A stretch of DNA of 64,000 bases, taken from an uncultured Lachnospiraceae bacterium (GTDB lineage: Bacteria > Bacillota > Clostridia > Lachnospirales > Lachnospiraceae). Below are positions 33,213-41,758 of the stretch, piece after piece. The stretch covers positions 14,219-78,218 of the forward strand of contig CAJULP010000049.1 in assembly GCA_910587295.1 (NCBI GenBank), written 5' to 3'. Both the position numbers and the translations under genes were made by a program. Each line of letters starts with the position of its first letter. The stretch's first letter is position 1. The notes under the pieces are model-generated. The model saw nothing but the letters and a program-made list of their open reading frames with translations, was not told where the DNA came from and ran no database searches.

Positions 33213-34976
33213 TTATTTAAACTCCAGATATGCGCCTTTCATGGGGCTTGCGGCATGTTCGCTAAACAGCCTGAGCACGCCTTTTTGATATTTTAATGGC
33301 TTTGGCTTCCAGTTCTTTTTCCGCTCCTGCAATACCTTCTCCACTTCCTCCGGACTCATCCGCTCTCCATGGATCCCTACAATTGCAAGCTTCCTTCCCA
33401 TCACGTCGATTTCGATCAGATCCCCTTCCTCCACTAAGGCAATGGGGCCGCCGTCAACCGCTTCCGGGCTGCAGTGTCCGATCACCGGCCCGGTAGAGGC
33501 TCCGGAGAAACGTCCGTCCGTGATAAGGGCAATACTTCTTCCCAGTTCCTTATCGCTGCTGATTGCTTCGGAAGTGTAGAACATTTCCGGCATACCGCTT
33601 CCCTTCGGGCCTTCATAACGGATAAACACCGCATCTCCTTTTTGCACCTTATGCTTTAACACCGCATCCAGACATTCTTCCTCACTGTCAAAAGGTCTTG
33701 CCCGCAAAACTGCCTGGAACATTTCCTTCGGACATGCGGTATGCTTGATCACTGCCCCTTCCGGCGCCAGATTTCCCCTTAAGATCGCAATACTTCCGTC
33801 CGTTCCAAGGGCTTTCTCATAAGGGCGGATGATGTCTTCTCTGGTAAGCTTGACCTGATAGCGTTCATTAAACTCCTTAAGCCACTTCTCACACCTGTCA
33901 TAAAAGCCGTTTTCTTTCAATTCTTTTAAGTTCTCACCTAAGGTCTTTCCCGTCACGGTCATCACGTCAAGATGAAGATGCTCTTTGATCTCCTCCATGA
34001 TAGCAGGAACCCCGCCTGCATAATAAAAGCACTCCGCAGGCCACCGTCCGGCCGGACGCACGTCTAAAAGATAGCGGGCGCCTCTGTGGAGCCTGTCAAA
34101 AGTATCTCCCGTAACCTCGATCCCAAACTCATGGGCGATTGCCGGAATATGCAAAAGGCAGTTGGTGCTTCCTGAGATAGCCGCATGTACCAGGATGGCA
34201 TTTTCAAAGCTTTCCATGGTCACCATATCACTTGGCTTCATCCCCGGCATGGCAGCAAGCTTCACCGCCTGCTCCCCCGCCTTTCTTGCAAAGGACAACA
34301 GATCCGGACTGGATGCCGGCATCAGGGCGCTTCCCGGCAGCGCAAGTCCCAAAGCTTCCGCCATGATCTGCATGGTGGATGCGGTTCCGATAAAGGAACA
34401 TGCCCCACAGCCCGGGCAGGCATTGCATTTCGCCCAGTTTAACCGTTCCTCATCGATCTCACCCCTTTGATACTTCGCACTGTACATGCCGAGCTGTTCA
34501 AGCGTCAGCATTTCCGGCCCTGCGTTCATGGTTCCCCCGGGAACCACCACCGAAGGGATATCAACCCTTGCCAAAGCCATCAGATTCCCCGGCATTCCCT
34601 TATCACAGCTTGCAAGATAAACCCCTGCGTCAAAAGGCGTGGCATTTGCATGGATCTCTATCATATTGGCGATCATCTCACGGCTTACCAGACTGTAATT
34701 GATGCCGTCCGTTCCCTGACTTTCCCCGTCGCAGATATCCGTGCAATAATACCTTGCGCCGTGCCCGCCTGCCTGCTCTATACCCTTACGCACTTCTTCC
34801 ACCAAAATATCCAGATGCCCGCTTCCCGGATGGCTGTCTCCGTAAGTGCTCTCTATCATGACCTGCGGCTTTTCCAGATCTTCCACTTTCCATCCCGTTC
34901 CGATCCGCAGCGGGTCAAGTTCCGACGCAAGCTTTCGCATTTCCTGACTTTTTAACTCCATCGCTTCTACAGCCAA
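33213..34976 (-). CDS. IlvD/Edd-family dehydratase, probably a hexonate dehydratase
   Basis: Iron-sulfur dehydratase, about 588 residues from a TTG at 34976 that has GGAGG 9 nt upstream. The ATG at 34961 (MELKSQEMRKLA) has no ribosome binding site, and the frame extends to 35024. Cluster ligands are the cysteines in LASCDKGMPGNLM and CNACPGCGACSFIGTAS, as in dihydroxy-acid and phosphogluconate dehydratases. Because the next genes are KDPG aldolase and a KDG kinase, the substrate is most likely an unphosphorylated sugar acid such as gluconate or galactonate, giving KDG for the kinase. Dihydroxy-acid dehydratase (ilvD) or Edd is possible, but neither explains the kinase. It is first in the operon, behind a promoter with two candidate GntR sites. 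Confidence 0.85.
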   Translation of the reverse strand: MAVEAMELKSQEMRKLASELDPLRIGTGWKVEDLEKPQVMIESTYGDSHPGSGHLDILVEEVRKGIEQAGGHGARYYCTDICDGESQGTDGINYSLVSREMIANMIEIHANATPFDAGVYLASCDKGMPGNLMALARVDIPSVVVPGGTMNAGPEMLTLEQLGMYSAKYQRGEIDEERLNWAKCNACPGCGACSFIGTASTMQIMAEALGLALPGSALMPASSPDLLSFARKAGEQAVKLAAMPGMKPSDMVTMESFENAILVHAAISGSTNCLLHIPAIAHEFGIEVTGDTFDRLHRGARYLLDVRPAGRWPAECFYYAGGVPAIMEEIKEHLHLDVMTVTGKTLGENLKELKENGFYDRCEKWLKEFNERYQVKLTREDIIRPYEKALGTDGSIAILRGNLAPEGAVIKHTACPKEMFQAVLRARPFDSEEECLDAVLKHKVQKGDAVFIRYEGPKGSGMPEMFYTSEAISSDKELGRSIALITDGRFSGASTGPVIGHCSPEAVDGGPIALVEEGDLIEIDVMGRKLAIVGIHGERMSPEEVEKVLQERKKNWKPKPLKYQKGVLRLFSEHAASPMKGAYLEFK

Positions 34977-35020
34977 AAAGCTTTTCCTCCTTCTCTTTTC
35001 CCGGCTTTTGCTTTCCACCA

Positions 35021-35031
35021 ACATCTGACAT
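35021..35031. promoter_or_regulatory. Candidate regulator site, downstream copy
   Basis: ACATCTGACAT, sharing its first eight bases with ACATCTGATGT at 35081-35091. It lies about 20 bp beyond the -10 box, in the transcribed leader of the dehydratase operon. Confidence 0.45.
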
Positions 35032-35050
35032 CATACGTTACGCTAATATT

Positions 35051-35079
35051 AATATATTTTTATTCACTTGTTTTGTCAA
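35051..35079 (-). promoter_or_regulatory. Promoter of the dehydratase-eda-kdgK operon
   Basis: On the minus strand TTGACA (35074-35079), a 17-nt spacer and TATATT (35051-35056). Confidence 0.8.
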
Positions 35080-35080
35080 T

Positions 35081-35091
35081 ACATCTGATGT
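35081..35091. promoter_or_regulatory. Candidate GntR-family operator, upstream copy
   Basis: Palindrome ACATCTGATGT immediately upstream of the -35 box. With the partial copy at 35021-35031 it brackets the promoter. The adjacent FadR-type gene is the natural candidate to bind it (inference). Confidence 0.5.
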
Positions 35092-35135
35092 TTTATTTGC
35101 CTTTTCTCCGTTTTGCATAAAAATCAGCATTCTTT

Positions 35136-35849
35136 TTATTGCACTTTTTTCTCCTGGTCTTTCAGCATCCTTATAATGGTCTGACGGTTATATGTCAAAT
35201 GCATGATCATCCCGCATCTGGCCCCTGTCACGTCTTTTGCAAGTATAGCGTTTACGATTGCCCGGTGGCTTTCAATGGTCTCCTCCATTAAAATGCGGTG
35301 GGTCAGATTGGCAAAGGTGGTCACTGCCGAATTGATCACAGGTATCAAGATCTCCGCCACTCCGTTTTGACTGCACTTTGCAATGCAGGTATGAAATTCC
35401 ACATCCTTCCTGATATGATTCTTCCCGCTCAAGTAAAGCTGCTCTACCTCATCGCACAATAACTTTAGCCGGACGCGTTCTTCTTCCGACGCATACTCAC
35501 AGGCACGGGCAGCTATCTCCGGCTCCAACATCAGCCGCACATCAAAAAGCTCCAGCGCAAGCTTGTATTTATCCTGAAACTTGGAAAGGCCCAAGGGATC
35601 TTCTTCTAAGGAACTGGTGCTGACAACATAAGTTCCCGAACCCCTGCGCACCTCTAAGATCCCTCTTGAAACCAGCCCCTTTACCGCCTCCCGTACCGTG
35701 CTTCTTCCCACGCCAAACCGCTCCGCCAATTCAAACTCATTTGGTATTTTCTGTCCTACTTCCACCGGCTCGTTTAAGATATACGCAAACAGGGCGTCCT
35801 CTACCTGTGAACCGAGAAGCTTCCTGTCCATTTTCTCAAACTGATACAT
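35136..35849 (-). CDS. GntR-family (FadR subfamily) transcriptional regulator
   Basis: 237 residues. Winged-helix N-terminus: GQKIPNEFELAERFGVGRST, VREAVKGLVSRGILEVRRG and SGTYV. The C-terminal FCD domain is all-helical, with metal-ligand candidates Asp and His in RKDVEFHTCIAKCSQN and later His residues (LTHRIL, ESHRAIV). It lies between the acetyltransferase gene, which it overlaps by 14 bp, and the sugar-acid operon. FadR-type regulators commonly respond to sugar acids such as gluconate or uronates, which fits its neighbour. Start at 35849 is kept; ATG at 35831 is an alternative. Confidence 0.9.
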   Translation of the reverse strand: MYQFEKMDRKLLGSQVEDALFAYILNEPVEVGQKIPNEFELAERFGVGRSTVREAVKGLVSRGILEVRRGSGTYVVSTSSLEEDPLGLSKFQDKYKLALELFDVRLMLEPEIAARACEYASEEERVRLKLLCDEVEQLYLSGKNHIRKDVEFHTCIAKCSQNGVAEILIPVINSAVTTFANLTHRILMEETIESHRAIVNAILAKDVTGARCGMIMHLTYNRQTIIRMLKDQEKKVQ

Positions 35850-36492
35850 CCTTAAACCGCTTCTCCATTTCTAAAATTTGCCCCTCTAAAGATTGGTAAA
35901 ACCCCGCGATATGGATTCCGTCCACCAGCGCATGGTGACACAGCACCGTCACCGGCAGCAGCGTCTTATTATCCATGAAAAAATACTTTCCCCAGGTGAT
36001 CCGCGGATTGGAGTCCGCCGGCATGGGCACCGGCTGGATCAGGGAGGTATAAGAAACCCAGGGCACCGTGGAAATAAAAAACAAATCCCGGGTGTCTTCC
36101 TTTTCCTCCTCAATGGTCCGCCTTCTCTTCGCTTCCTCCTGTTCCTTAACGGCATAAGGGATGAAATCCGCAAAGGACATATCCCCGTCAAGCGTGCAGT
36201 AGCAATAGGTTCCGTCCTCCAAAGCTACCGTATGGGAAGTCCGGCAGTGGTCAAACTCTATGATCTTATCCTGTTCTATCCTTTGCCGAAACTCCGGCAC
36301 TTCATTGGCGGCTTTCCCCACAAGATAACAGACCGTAAGGAAAAGGGGGAGCCTGTTTGCTTTCACGGATTTAACAAGCCCCAGCATATCCACATTTACA
36401 GTTATGCCCACGTAAGGATAAGCCAAACTGTTAAAATATGCAAAATGACTCTTCCTTTTATAGGAATCCATATCTAAATATCTATATCCCAT
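35836..36492 (-). CDS. Chloramphenicol acetyltransferase-like protein
   Basis: 218 residues, the size of type A CAT subunits. The catalytic motif HHALVDG is at about residues 186-192 (in VLCHHALVDGIHIAGFYQSL), and family segments FAYFNSLAYPYVGITVNVD and YCYCTLDGDMSFADFIPY are present. The enzyme family transfers acetyl from acetyl-CoA to chloramphenicol as a trimer. Whether this copy gives resistance is not clear: gut Firmicutes carry many chromosomal CAT-like genes of unknown substrate, and this one sits 20 bp behind deoB with no mobile element nearby. It overlaps the GntR gene downstream. Ribosome binding site GGGGAGGG. Confidence 0.88.
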   Translation of the reverse strand: MGYRYLDMDSYKRKSHFAYFNSLAYPYVGITVNVDMLGLVKSVKANRLPLFLTVCYLVGKAANEVPEFRQRIEQDKIIEFDHCRTSHTVALEDGTYCYCTLDGDMSFADFIPYAVKEQEEAKRRRTIEEEKEDTRDLFFISTVPWVSYTSLIQPVPMPADSNPRITWGKYFFMDNKTLLPVTVLCHHALVDGIHIAGFYQSLEGQILEMEKRFKDVSV

Positions 36493-36512
36493 ACACCCTC
36501 CCCTTTGACGCT

Positions 36513-37703
36513 TTACGTCAGTTTGTTTAAAATAGAATTTCCTATGGTTCCTTCCGGCATGAAAACACCAAAATTCTCCGCGATCGACGCCCCGATCACC
36601 GCAAAGGTATCTTCATTGGCAAGGGGGCCGCCTTTTGCCATCTTCTTAGAATAAGCAAGAAAGGGAACATATTCCCTGGTATGGTCGGTTCCCGTGTAGG
36701 TGGGATCGTTCCCATGATCCGCCGTAAGGATCAGCAGATCATCCTCCCTCATCCTTTCCAGAAAAAGGCCCAGATTTTTATCAAACTTTTCTATTTCCTT
36801 TGCATAGCCTTCCACATTCCTGCGGTGGCCCCAAAGTGCGTCAAAATCCACCAGGTTCACAAAACACAGGCCGTGGAAATCTTCCTCACATATCGCAAGG
36901 GTCTGCTCCATCCCGTGGACCGAACTGTCGGAGTGGTGAGTCTTCGTGATCCCTTCCCCACAGAAAATATCATGGATCTTCCCTACTCCGATCACATCAA
37001 GCCCGGCATCCTGTAAGGCGTTTAAAACCGTTGCCCCGGAAGGCTTTAAGGCATAATCATGGCGGTTGCTGGTCCTTTTAAACTCACCTTTCTTTTTCCC
37101 CACATAAGGCCTTGCTATGATCCGGCCCACCCGCCATTCATCCTTCATAGTGATTTCCCTTGCTATTTCACAGCACCGGTATAAATTATCAAGGTCAAAG
37201 GTCTCCTCGTTGCCGCAGATCTGCAGCACGGAGTCTGCGGAGGTATAGACGATCATCGCACCTGTGGCGATCTCTTCCTCTCCAAGTTCCTCAATGATCT
37301 CCGTACCGCTGGCGCTTTTATTCCCGATCACCTTTTTTCCGCACCGCTTTTCCAGCTCTTCTATTAATTCCGGCGGAAATCCCGTGTCCGTAAAGGTGAT
37401 AAAGGGCTTTAACGTTTTGATCCCCATCATCTCCCAATGACCGGTCATAGTGTCTTTGCCATTGCTTGCCTCCCCCATTCGCAGATACCTTCCAAGGGGC
37501 GCTTCCACTCCGGTCATGTTCCCTGCCGTATGGAGGTTTAAAAGCCCTAGCTTTTGCAGGTTGGGGATATCCAAAGTTCCCATTCTATCCAAGATATGCC
37601 CTAAGGTATCCACCCCCTCATCCCCAAAGGAAGGGGAATCCGGCATTGCTCCAATACCAAGGGAATCTAAGACGATCACAAACACTCTCTTATATTCACT
37701 CAT
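36513..37703 (-). CDS. deoB: Phosphopentomutase
   Basis: Interconverts (deoxy)ribose 1- and 5-phosphate in nucleoside salvage. 396 residues. Alkaline-phosphatase-fold metal sites are visible: [15 protein letters not shown] at the N-terminus, the phosphorylated Thr in [28 protein letters not shown] and [20 protein letters not shown]. It follows cdd by about 50 bp in the nup-udp-deoC-cdd-deoB series and supplies the substrate for DeoC. Confidence 0.97.
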   Translation of the reverse strand: MSEYKRVFVIVLDSLGIGAMPDSPSFGDEGVDTLGHILDRMGTLDIPNLQKLGLLNLHTAGNMTGVEAPLGRYLRMGEASNGKDTMTGHWEMMGIKTLKPFITFTDTGFPPELIEELEKRCGKKVIGNKSASGTEIIEELGEEEIATGAMIVYTSADSVLQICGNEETFDLDNLYRCCEIAREITMKDEWRVGRIIARPYVGKKKGEFKRTSNRHDYALKPSGATVLNALQDAGLDVIGVGKIHDIFCGEGITKTHHSDSSVHGMEQTLAICEEDFHGLCFVNLVDFDALWGHRRNVEGYAKEIEKFDKNLGLFLERMREDDLLILTADHGNDPTYTGTDHTREYVPFLAYSKKMAKGGPLANEDTFAVIGASIAENFGVFMPEGTIGNSILNKLT

Positions 37704-37754
37704 ATTCTTACCTCTTTTATCTCAGGCCGGAACCCGGCCATATTTTCGGGGCCT

Positions 37755-38174
37755 TCATGCCAGATTTAAAGGACCAAACCCCAAAGGAAGCATTTCTTTT
37801 AATGTAAACACATCATACTGCTCTTTACTGACGGCTAAAATGATCCTAAATGTTTCCGGATCACAAAATTCCATCATCACCTGCCTGCATACGCCGCAGG
37901 GCGCCGCATACTCCGTCAAAACGCCATCCTTGCCTCCTACGATGCAGATTGCCTGAAAAGACCGCTCCCCTTCGCTCACCGCCTTAAAAAAGGCAGTCCG
38001 TTCCGCACAGTTGGTGGGGGTGTAAGCAGCGTTTTCAATGTTGCAGCCGGTGTAATACTTTCCGCCGGAGGTTAAAAGCGCCGCCCCGACTTTAAACCCG
38101 GAATAAGGCGTGTAGGCATAGGCAAGCTGCTCTATGGCAAGTCCGATCATCTCTTCTATCTGATTATTATCCAT
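37755..38174 (-). CDS. cdd: Cytidine deaminase
   Basis: Deaminates cytidine and deoxycytidine to the uridine forms. 139 residues, usual for the tetrameric enzyme. Zinc motifs CNIENAAYTPTNCAERTAF (catalytic Glu in CAE) and APCGVCRQVMMEF are intact. Ribosome binding site GGAAGG. It provides uridine for the phosphorylase encoded upstream. Confidence 0.97.
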   Translation of the reverse strand: MDNNQIEEMIGLAIEQLAYAYTPYSGFKVGAALLTSGGKYYTGCNIENAAYTPTNCAERTAFFKAVSEGERSFQAICIVGGKDGVLTEYAAPCGVCRQVMMEFCDPETFRIILAVSKEQYDVFTLKEMLPLGFGPLNLA

Positions 38175-38188
38175 GTGCTTTTCCTTCC

Positions 38189-38854
38189 TTAATACCCGGA
38201 CGCGTCTTCTTGTTTCACGATCTTGATGATCCGGCTGGTCCCTAATCTGTCCGCACCCAGACTAAGGAACCGCTCTGCATCTTCCATGGAGGAAATGCCG
38301 CCTGCCGCTTTGATCTTTACCCCTTCCCCTACATTTGCCGCAAAGAGCTCCACATCCTCAAAGGTTGCCCCGCGGGTGGAAAATCCGGTAGAAGTCTTGA
38401 TATAGTCCGCCCCTGCCTTTGTCACGATCTTACACATTGTTACCTTTTCTTCTTTTGTCAAAAGACAGGTCTCAATGATCACCTTTAAAATCTTTTCCCC
38501 ACAGGCTGCCTTTAATGTACGGATCTCCTCTTCGATCAGATCGTATTTCCGGTCCTTCAGCCATCCTATATTGATCACCATGTCAATCTCGGCCGCACCG
38601 TTTAAAATAGCGTCCTTCGTCTCAAATTCCTTTGCTTTTGTGGTCATGTAGCCATTAGGGAACCCGATCACCGTACAGACGGCCATCTTTCCATTCAGAT
38701 ATTCGCTTGCCTGCCTGACATAGCTTGGCGGGATACACACAGAAGCGGTCTGGTACTTCACCGCATCGTCACAGATCTGCCTGATCTCCTCCCATGTGGA
38801 CGGCTGCAGCAGCAGTGTATGATCTACATGCCTTAAAATTTCATTTACCTCCAT
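38189..38854 (-). CDS. deoC: Deoxyribose-phosphate aldolase
   Basis: Cleaves 2-deoxyribose 5-phosphate to acetaldehyde and glyceraldehyde 3-phosphate. 221 residues. The Schiff-base lysine is in [13 protein letters not shown] and the second catalytic lysine in [12 protein letters not shown]; the N-terminus [12 protein letters not shown] is typical. It lies 14 bp before cdd and 28 bp after udp. Confidence 0.97.
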   Translation of the reverse strand: MEVNEILRHVDHTLLLQPSTWEEIRQICDDAVKYQTASVCIPPSYVRQASEYLNGKMAVCTVIGFPNGYMTTKAKEFETKDAILNGAAEIDMVINIGWLKDRKYDLIEEEIRTLKAACGEKILKVIIETCLLTKEEKVTMCKIVTKAGADYIKTSTGFSTRGATFEDVELFAANVGEGVKIKAAGGISSMEDAERFLSLGADRLGTSRIIKIVKQEDASGY

Positions 38855-38882
38855 CGGTCAATCTCCTCCTTCCTTTCTGTCT

Positions 38883-39656
38883 TTATGCTTCTTCTTTGAT
38901 CAGGGTGCGGATGGCCTCCACAGCTACCTGTATGGCCATGTCCGTATCATGCACTACCGGGTTCTCCAGCCCCTGCTTTTCCCTTTCCTGATTGGCAACT
39001 ACCAAAAAGCAGGAACCTGTCCGCACATGCAGGTGGCTTGCCACCACAAACAATGCCGCTGACTCCATCTCTGAGGCAAGGCAGCCTAAACGCTTCCAGG
39101 CCTCCCATTTGTTCATCAGCTCATAGCTCACCGGCTTTGTCTCCGGTTCATGCTGGCCGTAAAAAGAGTCCTTGCACTGCACCACTCCTACGTGGAACGA
39201 ATATCCCTTTTTCTTTGCTGCCTGGACCAGCGCATTGGTCACAAAAAGATCCGGTACTGCCGGAAACTCAATGGGGGCATATTCCCTGCTGGTGCCTTCC
39301 ATGCGGATAGCGCCGCTGGCTACCACCACATCGCCGCTTTTTACCTCCGTCTGCATCCCCCCACAGGTTCCGATCCTGATAAAGGTATCCGCTCCGCAGC
39401 GGTAAAGCTCCTCCATGGCAATGGAGGCAGAAGGGCCGCCGATCCCTGTGGAAGTCACGCTGACTTTTACCCCGTCAAGGGTTCCCGTATAAGTAATATA
39501 TTCCCGGTTGTCCGCAACCAAAACCGGATCGTCAAAATACCGTGCTATCTTCTCACACCTTTTGGGGTCGCCGGGCATGATCACATAACGCCCCACTTCC
39601 CCCTTTGCAACCTGTATATGATATTGCCTATTAGCATCCTCTGAATAATTTTTCAT
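38883..39656 (-). CDS. udp: Uridine phosphorylase
   Basis: Phosphorolysis of uridine to uracil and ribose 1-phosphate. 257 residues from ATG 39656 ([20 protein letters not shown]); a TTG 12 nt upstream would overlap its own ribosome binding site. Family features: phosphate site [34 protein letters not shown] and the ribose-binding [13 protein letters not shown]. It is 21 bp downstream of the last nucleoside permease gene, tying uptake to breakdown. Confidence 0.93.
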   Translation of the reverse strand: MKNYSEDANRQYHIQVAKGEVGRYVIMPGDPKRCEKIARYFDDPVLVADNREYITYTGTLDGVKVSVTSTGIGGPSASIAMEELYRCGADTFIRIGTCGGMQTEVKSGDVVVASGAIRMEGTSREYAPIEFPAVPDLFVTNALVQAAKKKGYSFHVGVVQCKDSFYGQHEPETKPVSYELMNKWEAWKRLGCLASEMESAALFVVASHLHVRTGSCFLVVANQEREKQGLENPVVHDTDMAIQVAVEAIRTLIKEEA

Positions 39657-39677
39657 GTCAATAACCAACCTTTCCGC

Positions 39678-40619
39678 TTAACGCTGCCCTTTGTCATAGG
39701 GAATCCCTTCCGCCTTAGGCGCCCTGGATTTGCCGGAAACAAATACCAGCACCACAAGAGAAATGATATACGGCAGCATATTGTATACCGTACTCGGGAT
39801 CTTTAACGCCACCAATGCGTCAAATCCCGTGTAAACGTTGGACAATGCCCGAAACAGCCCGAACAGGAGCGCCGCAAGCCCAATGTTCACCGGCTTCCAC
39901 TGCCCGAAGATCATAACCGCCAGCGCCAAAAATCCAAAGCCCGCCACACCGTTTTCAAACTTCCATTCACTGACCCCTGCAGTAATATAGACTAACCCGC
40001 CAAGTCCGCCAAGCGCCCCGGAAATAAGGACTCCCGCATAGCGCATCTTATATACATTGATCCCCACGGAATCCGCCGCCTGGGGATGCTCCCCGCATGC
40101 GCAAAGCCGCAGGCCGAACCGGGTCTTATAAAGGATCACATAGGATACCGCCAACATGATAAAAGCAATCAGCATAAACCAGTTAAATTCAAATTTCCCG
40201 ATATTTAAAATGAAAGCTTTCTTCGCCTGCCCGTAAGCAACTGTGGAAGATACGTTATCCACACTCTCTGCCGTATTGATAGCCCTTACCAAAACCACTG
40301 CCGCTGCCGGCCCTAGCAGGTTGATCGCCGTACCCACCAGCGTCTGATCCGCCTTAAACCTGATGGCCGCCACACCTAAAAGAAGGGAAAAAACCATCCC
40401 CACGATCATACTTGCCAGCACCACCAGCAAAATGATAACGGGAGCCGCCATGCCTTCCGGAAGGTACTTCATCATCAACGCGCCGCCTAACGCACCCATT
40501 ACCATGATCCCTTCCAGGCCGATATTGATCACGCCGCTGTGTTCCGAAAAGCATCCGCCAAGTGCCACAAGCACCAGAACGGAAGCAAATATTAATGTAT
40601 ACTGAACCAATAATAACAT
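39678..40619 (-). CDS. nupQ: Nucleoside ABC transporter permease (NupQ/YufQ type)
   Basis: Membrane subunit of a BMP-type nucleoside importer, 313 residues. About eight hydrophobic helices with the conserved GCFSEHSGVINIGLEGIMVMGA near the N-terminus and LCACGEHPQAADSVGINVY in the middle. The ATG overlaps the stop of the partner permease by one base, implying coupled translation. Confidence 0.93.
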   Translation of the reverse strand: MLLLVQYTLIFASVLVLVALGGCFSEHSGVINIGLEGIMVMGALGGALMMKYLPEGMAAPVIILLVVLASMIVGMVFSLLLGVAAIRFKADQTLVGTAINLLGPAAAVVLVRAINTAESVDNVSSTVAYGQAKKAFILNIGKFEFNWFMLIAFIMLAVSYVILYKTRFGLRLCACGEHPQAADSVGINVYKMRYAGVLISGALGGLGGLVYITAGVSEWKFENGVAGFGFLALAVMIFGQWKPVNIGLAALLFGLFRALSNVYTGFDALVALKIPSTVYNMLPYIISLVVLVFVSGKSRAPKAEGIPYDKGQR

Positions 40620-41758
40620 TATGCCTTGCCTCCTTTCTGCTCTTTTGCGGCCTGTTTTTCGTCTCTTTTATCTAAAAACCTGTTTAACCAGAGCTTAAAG
40701 AAAAGGACAAAGCCGCAAAGATAAATGATAAACGCAGAAATCAGGTCTGAGATCTGTGTACAATACATGGTCTTATCCACGTAAGTGCCGCCGCTTGTAA
40801 TGTGCTGGATAAAATAGGAAGAAAAAACGGTTCCAATGGGATTAAGCCCTCCAAGGAAAGCCGCCGCTATCCCGTTAAAGCCCATTGCCGGAACGGAAGT
40901 CTGCTGGACCATCCACTGCTCGATCCCCGTTAAGTAAAAGATCCCTGCCCCGAAACCGGCAAGCCCTCCGGAGATCATCATAGTAAGGATAATGTTCCGC
41001 CGCTCCCGCATACCGCAATATTTTGCCGCCTGCTTGTTCATTCCCGTTGCCTTTAATTCATATCCAAATTTGGTCTTTTCCAAAACCAGCCATACCAAAA
41101 CGGCCATCACTACCGCCATAATGACCCCCAGCGTCACAAATTCATTGCCGGAAAAAAGCTTATCAAGCCCCAGCGTGGGAAGCAGCGCGCTTTTGTTGCT
41201 GCTGGAAAGCGATCTGGTATAAGGTGTGGACTGCTCCTTCACCTGGCTGAGCAGCATATTTACAAGATATAAGCCGATCCAGTTTAACATGATGCAGGAT
41301 ATGACCTCGTTCACATTAAAATAAGCTTTTAACGCCCCGGAAACTCCTCCGGCTAATGCTGCCGCCAAAACTGCCGCCAAAAGGCACACATACCAGGGCA
41401 TGCCTAGACTTACTCCCAGATACAGGCAGGCGCCTGCGCCCACCACGTACTGGCCAGCAGCCCCTATATTAAATAATCCCACTTTGTATGCAAATAATAC
41501 GGACAAAGAACACATTAAAAGCGCGGACGCCTTTACTAACGTTGTTCCGAAATATTTCATTGCCGCTGCCGCACTGGGATAATAAAGGAAATTCTTAAGT
41601 ATCGCAATGATCGCCTTGCCCGCACCGCCGGGGTTGATGATAAGGAGCACCACATACCCGACCAAAAGGCCTAAAATAATACAAAGCAGTGACGCAATGA
41701 TTGTCTGGAAACCGTTGTTGCGCCATAAGCTCTCTTTTGTCCTTACTTCCTTACTCAT
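40619..41758 (-). CDS. nupP: Nucleoside ABC transporter permease (NupP/YufP type)
   Basis: Partner permease, 379 residues. About nine membrane helices with the family segments LFAYKVGLFNIGAAGQYVVG and KATGMNKQAAKYCGMRERR, then GFNGIAAAFLGGLNPIGTVF. It overlaps the ATPase stop by 8 bp. The C-terminus ends in a basic stretch (RFLDKRDEKQAAKEQK). Confidence 0.93.
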   Translation of the reverse strand: MSKEVRTKESLWRNNGFQTIIASLLCIILGLLVGYVVLLIINPGGAGKAIIAILKNFLYYPSAAAAMKYFGTTLVKASALLMCSLSVLFAYKVGLFNIGAAGQYVVGAGACLYLGVSLGMPWYVCLLAAVLAAALAGGVSGALKAYFNVNEVISCIMLNWIGLYLVNMLLSQVKEQSTPYTRSLSSSNKSALLPTLGLDKLFSGNEFVTLGVIMAVVMAVLVWLVLEKTKFGYELKATGMNKQAAKYCGMRERRNIILTMMISGGLAGFGAGIFYLTGIEQWMVQQTSVPAMGFNGIAAAFLGGLNPIGTVFSSYFIQHITSGGTYVDKTMYCTQISDLISAFIIYLCGFVLFFKLWLNRFLDKRDEKQAAKEQKGGKA

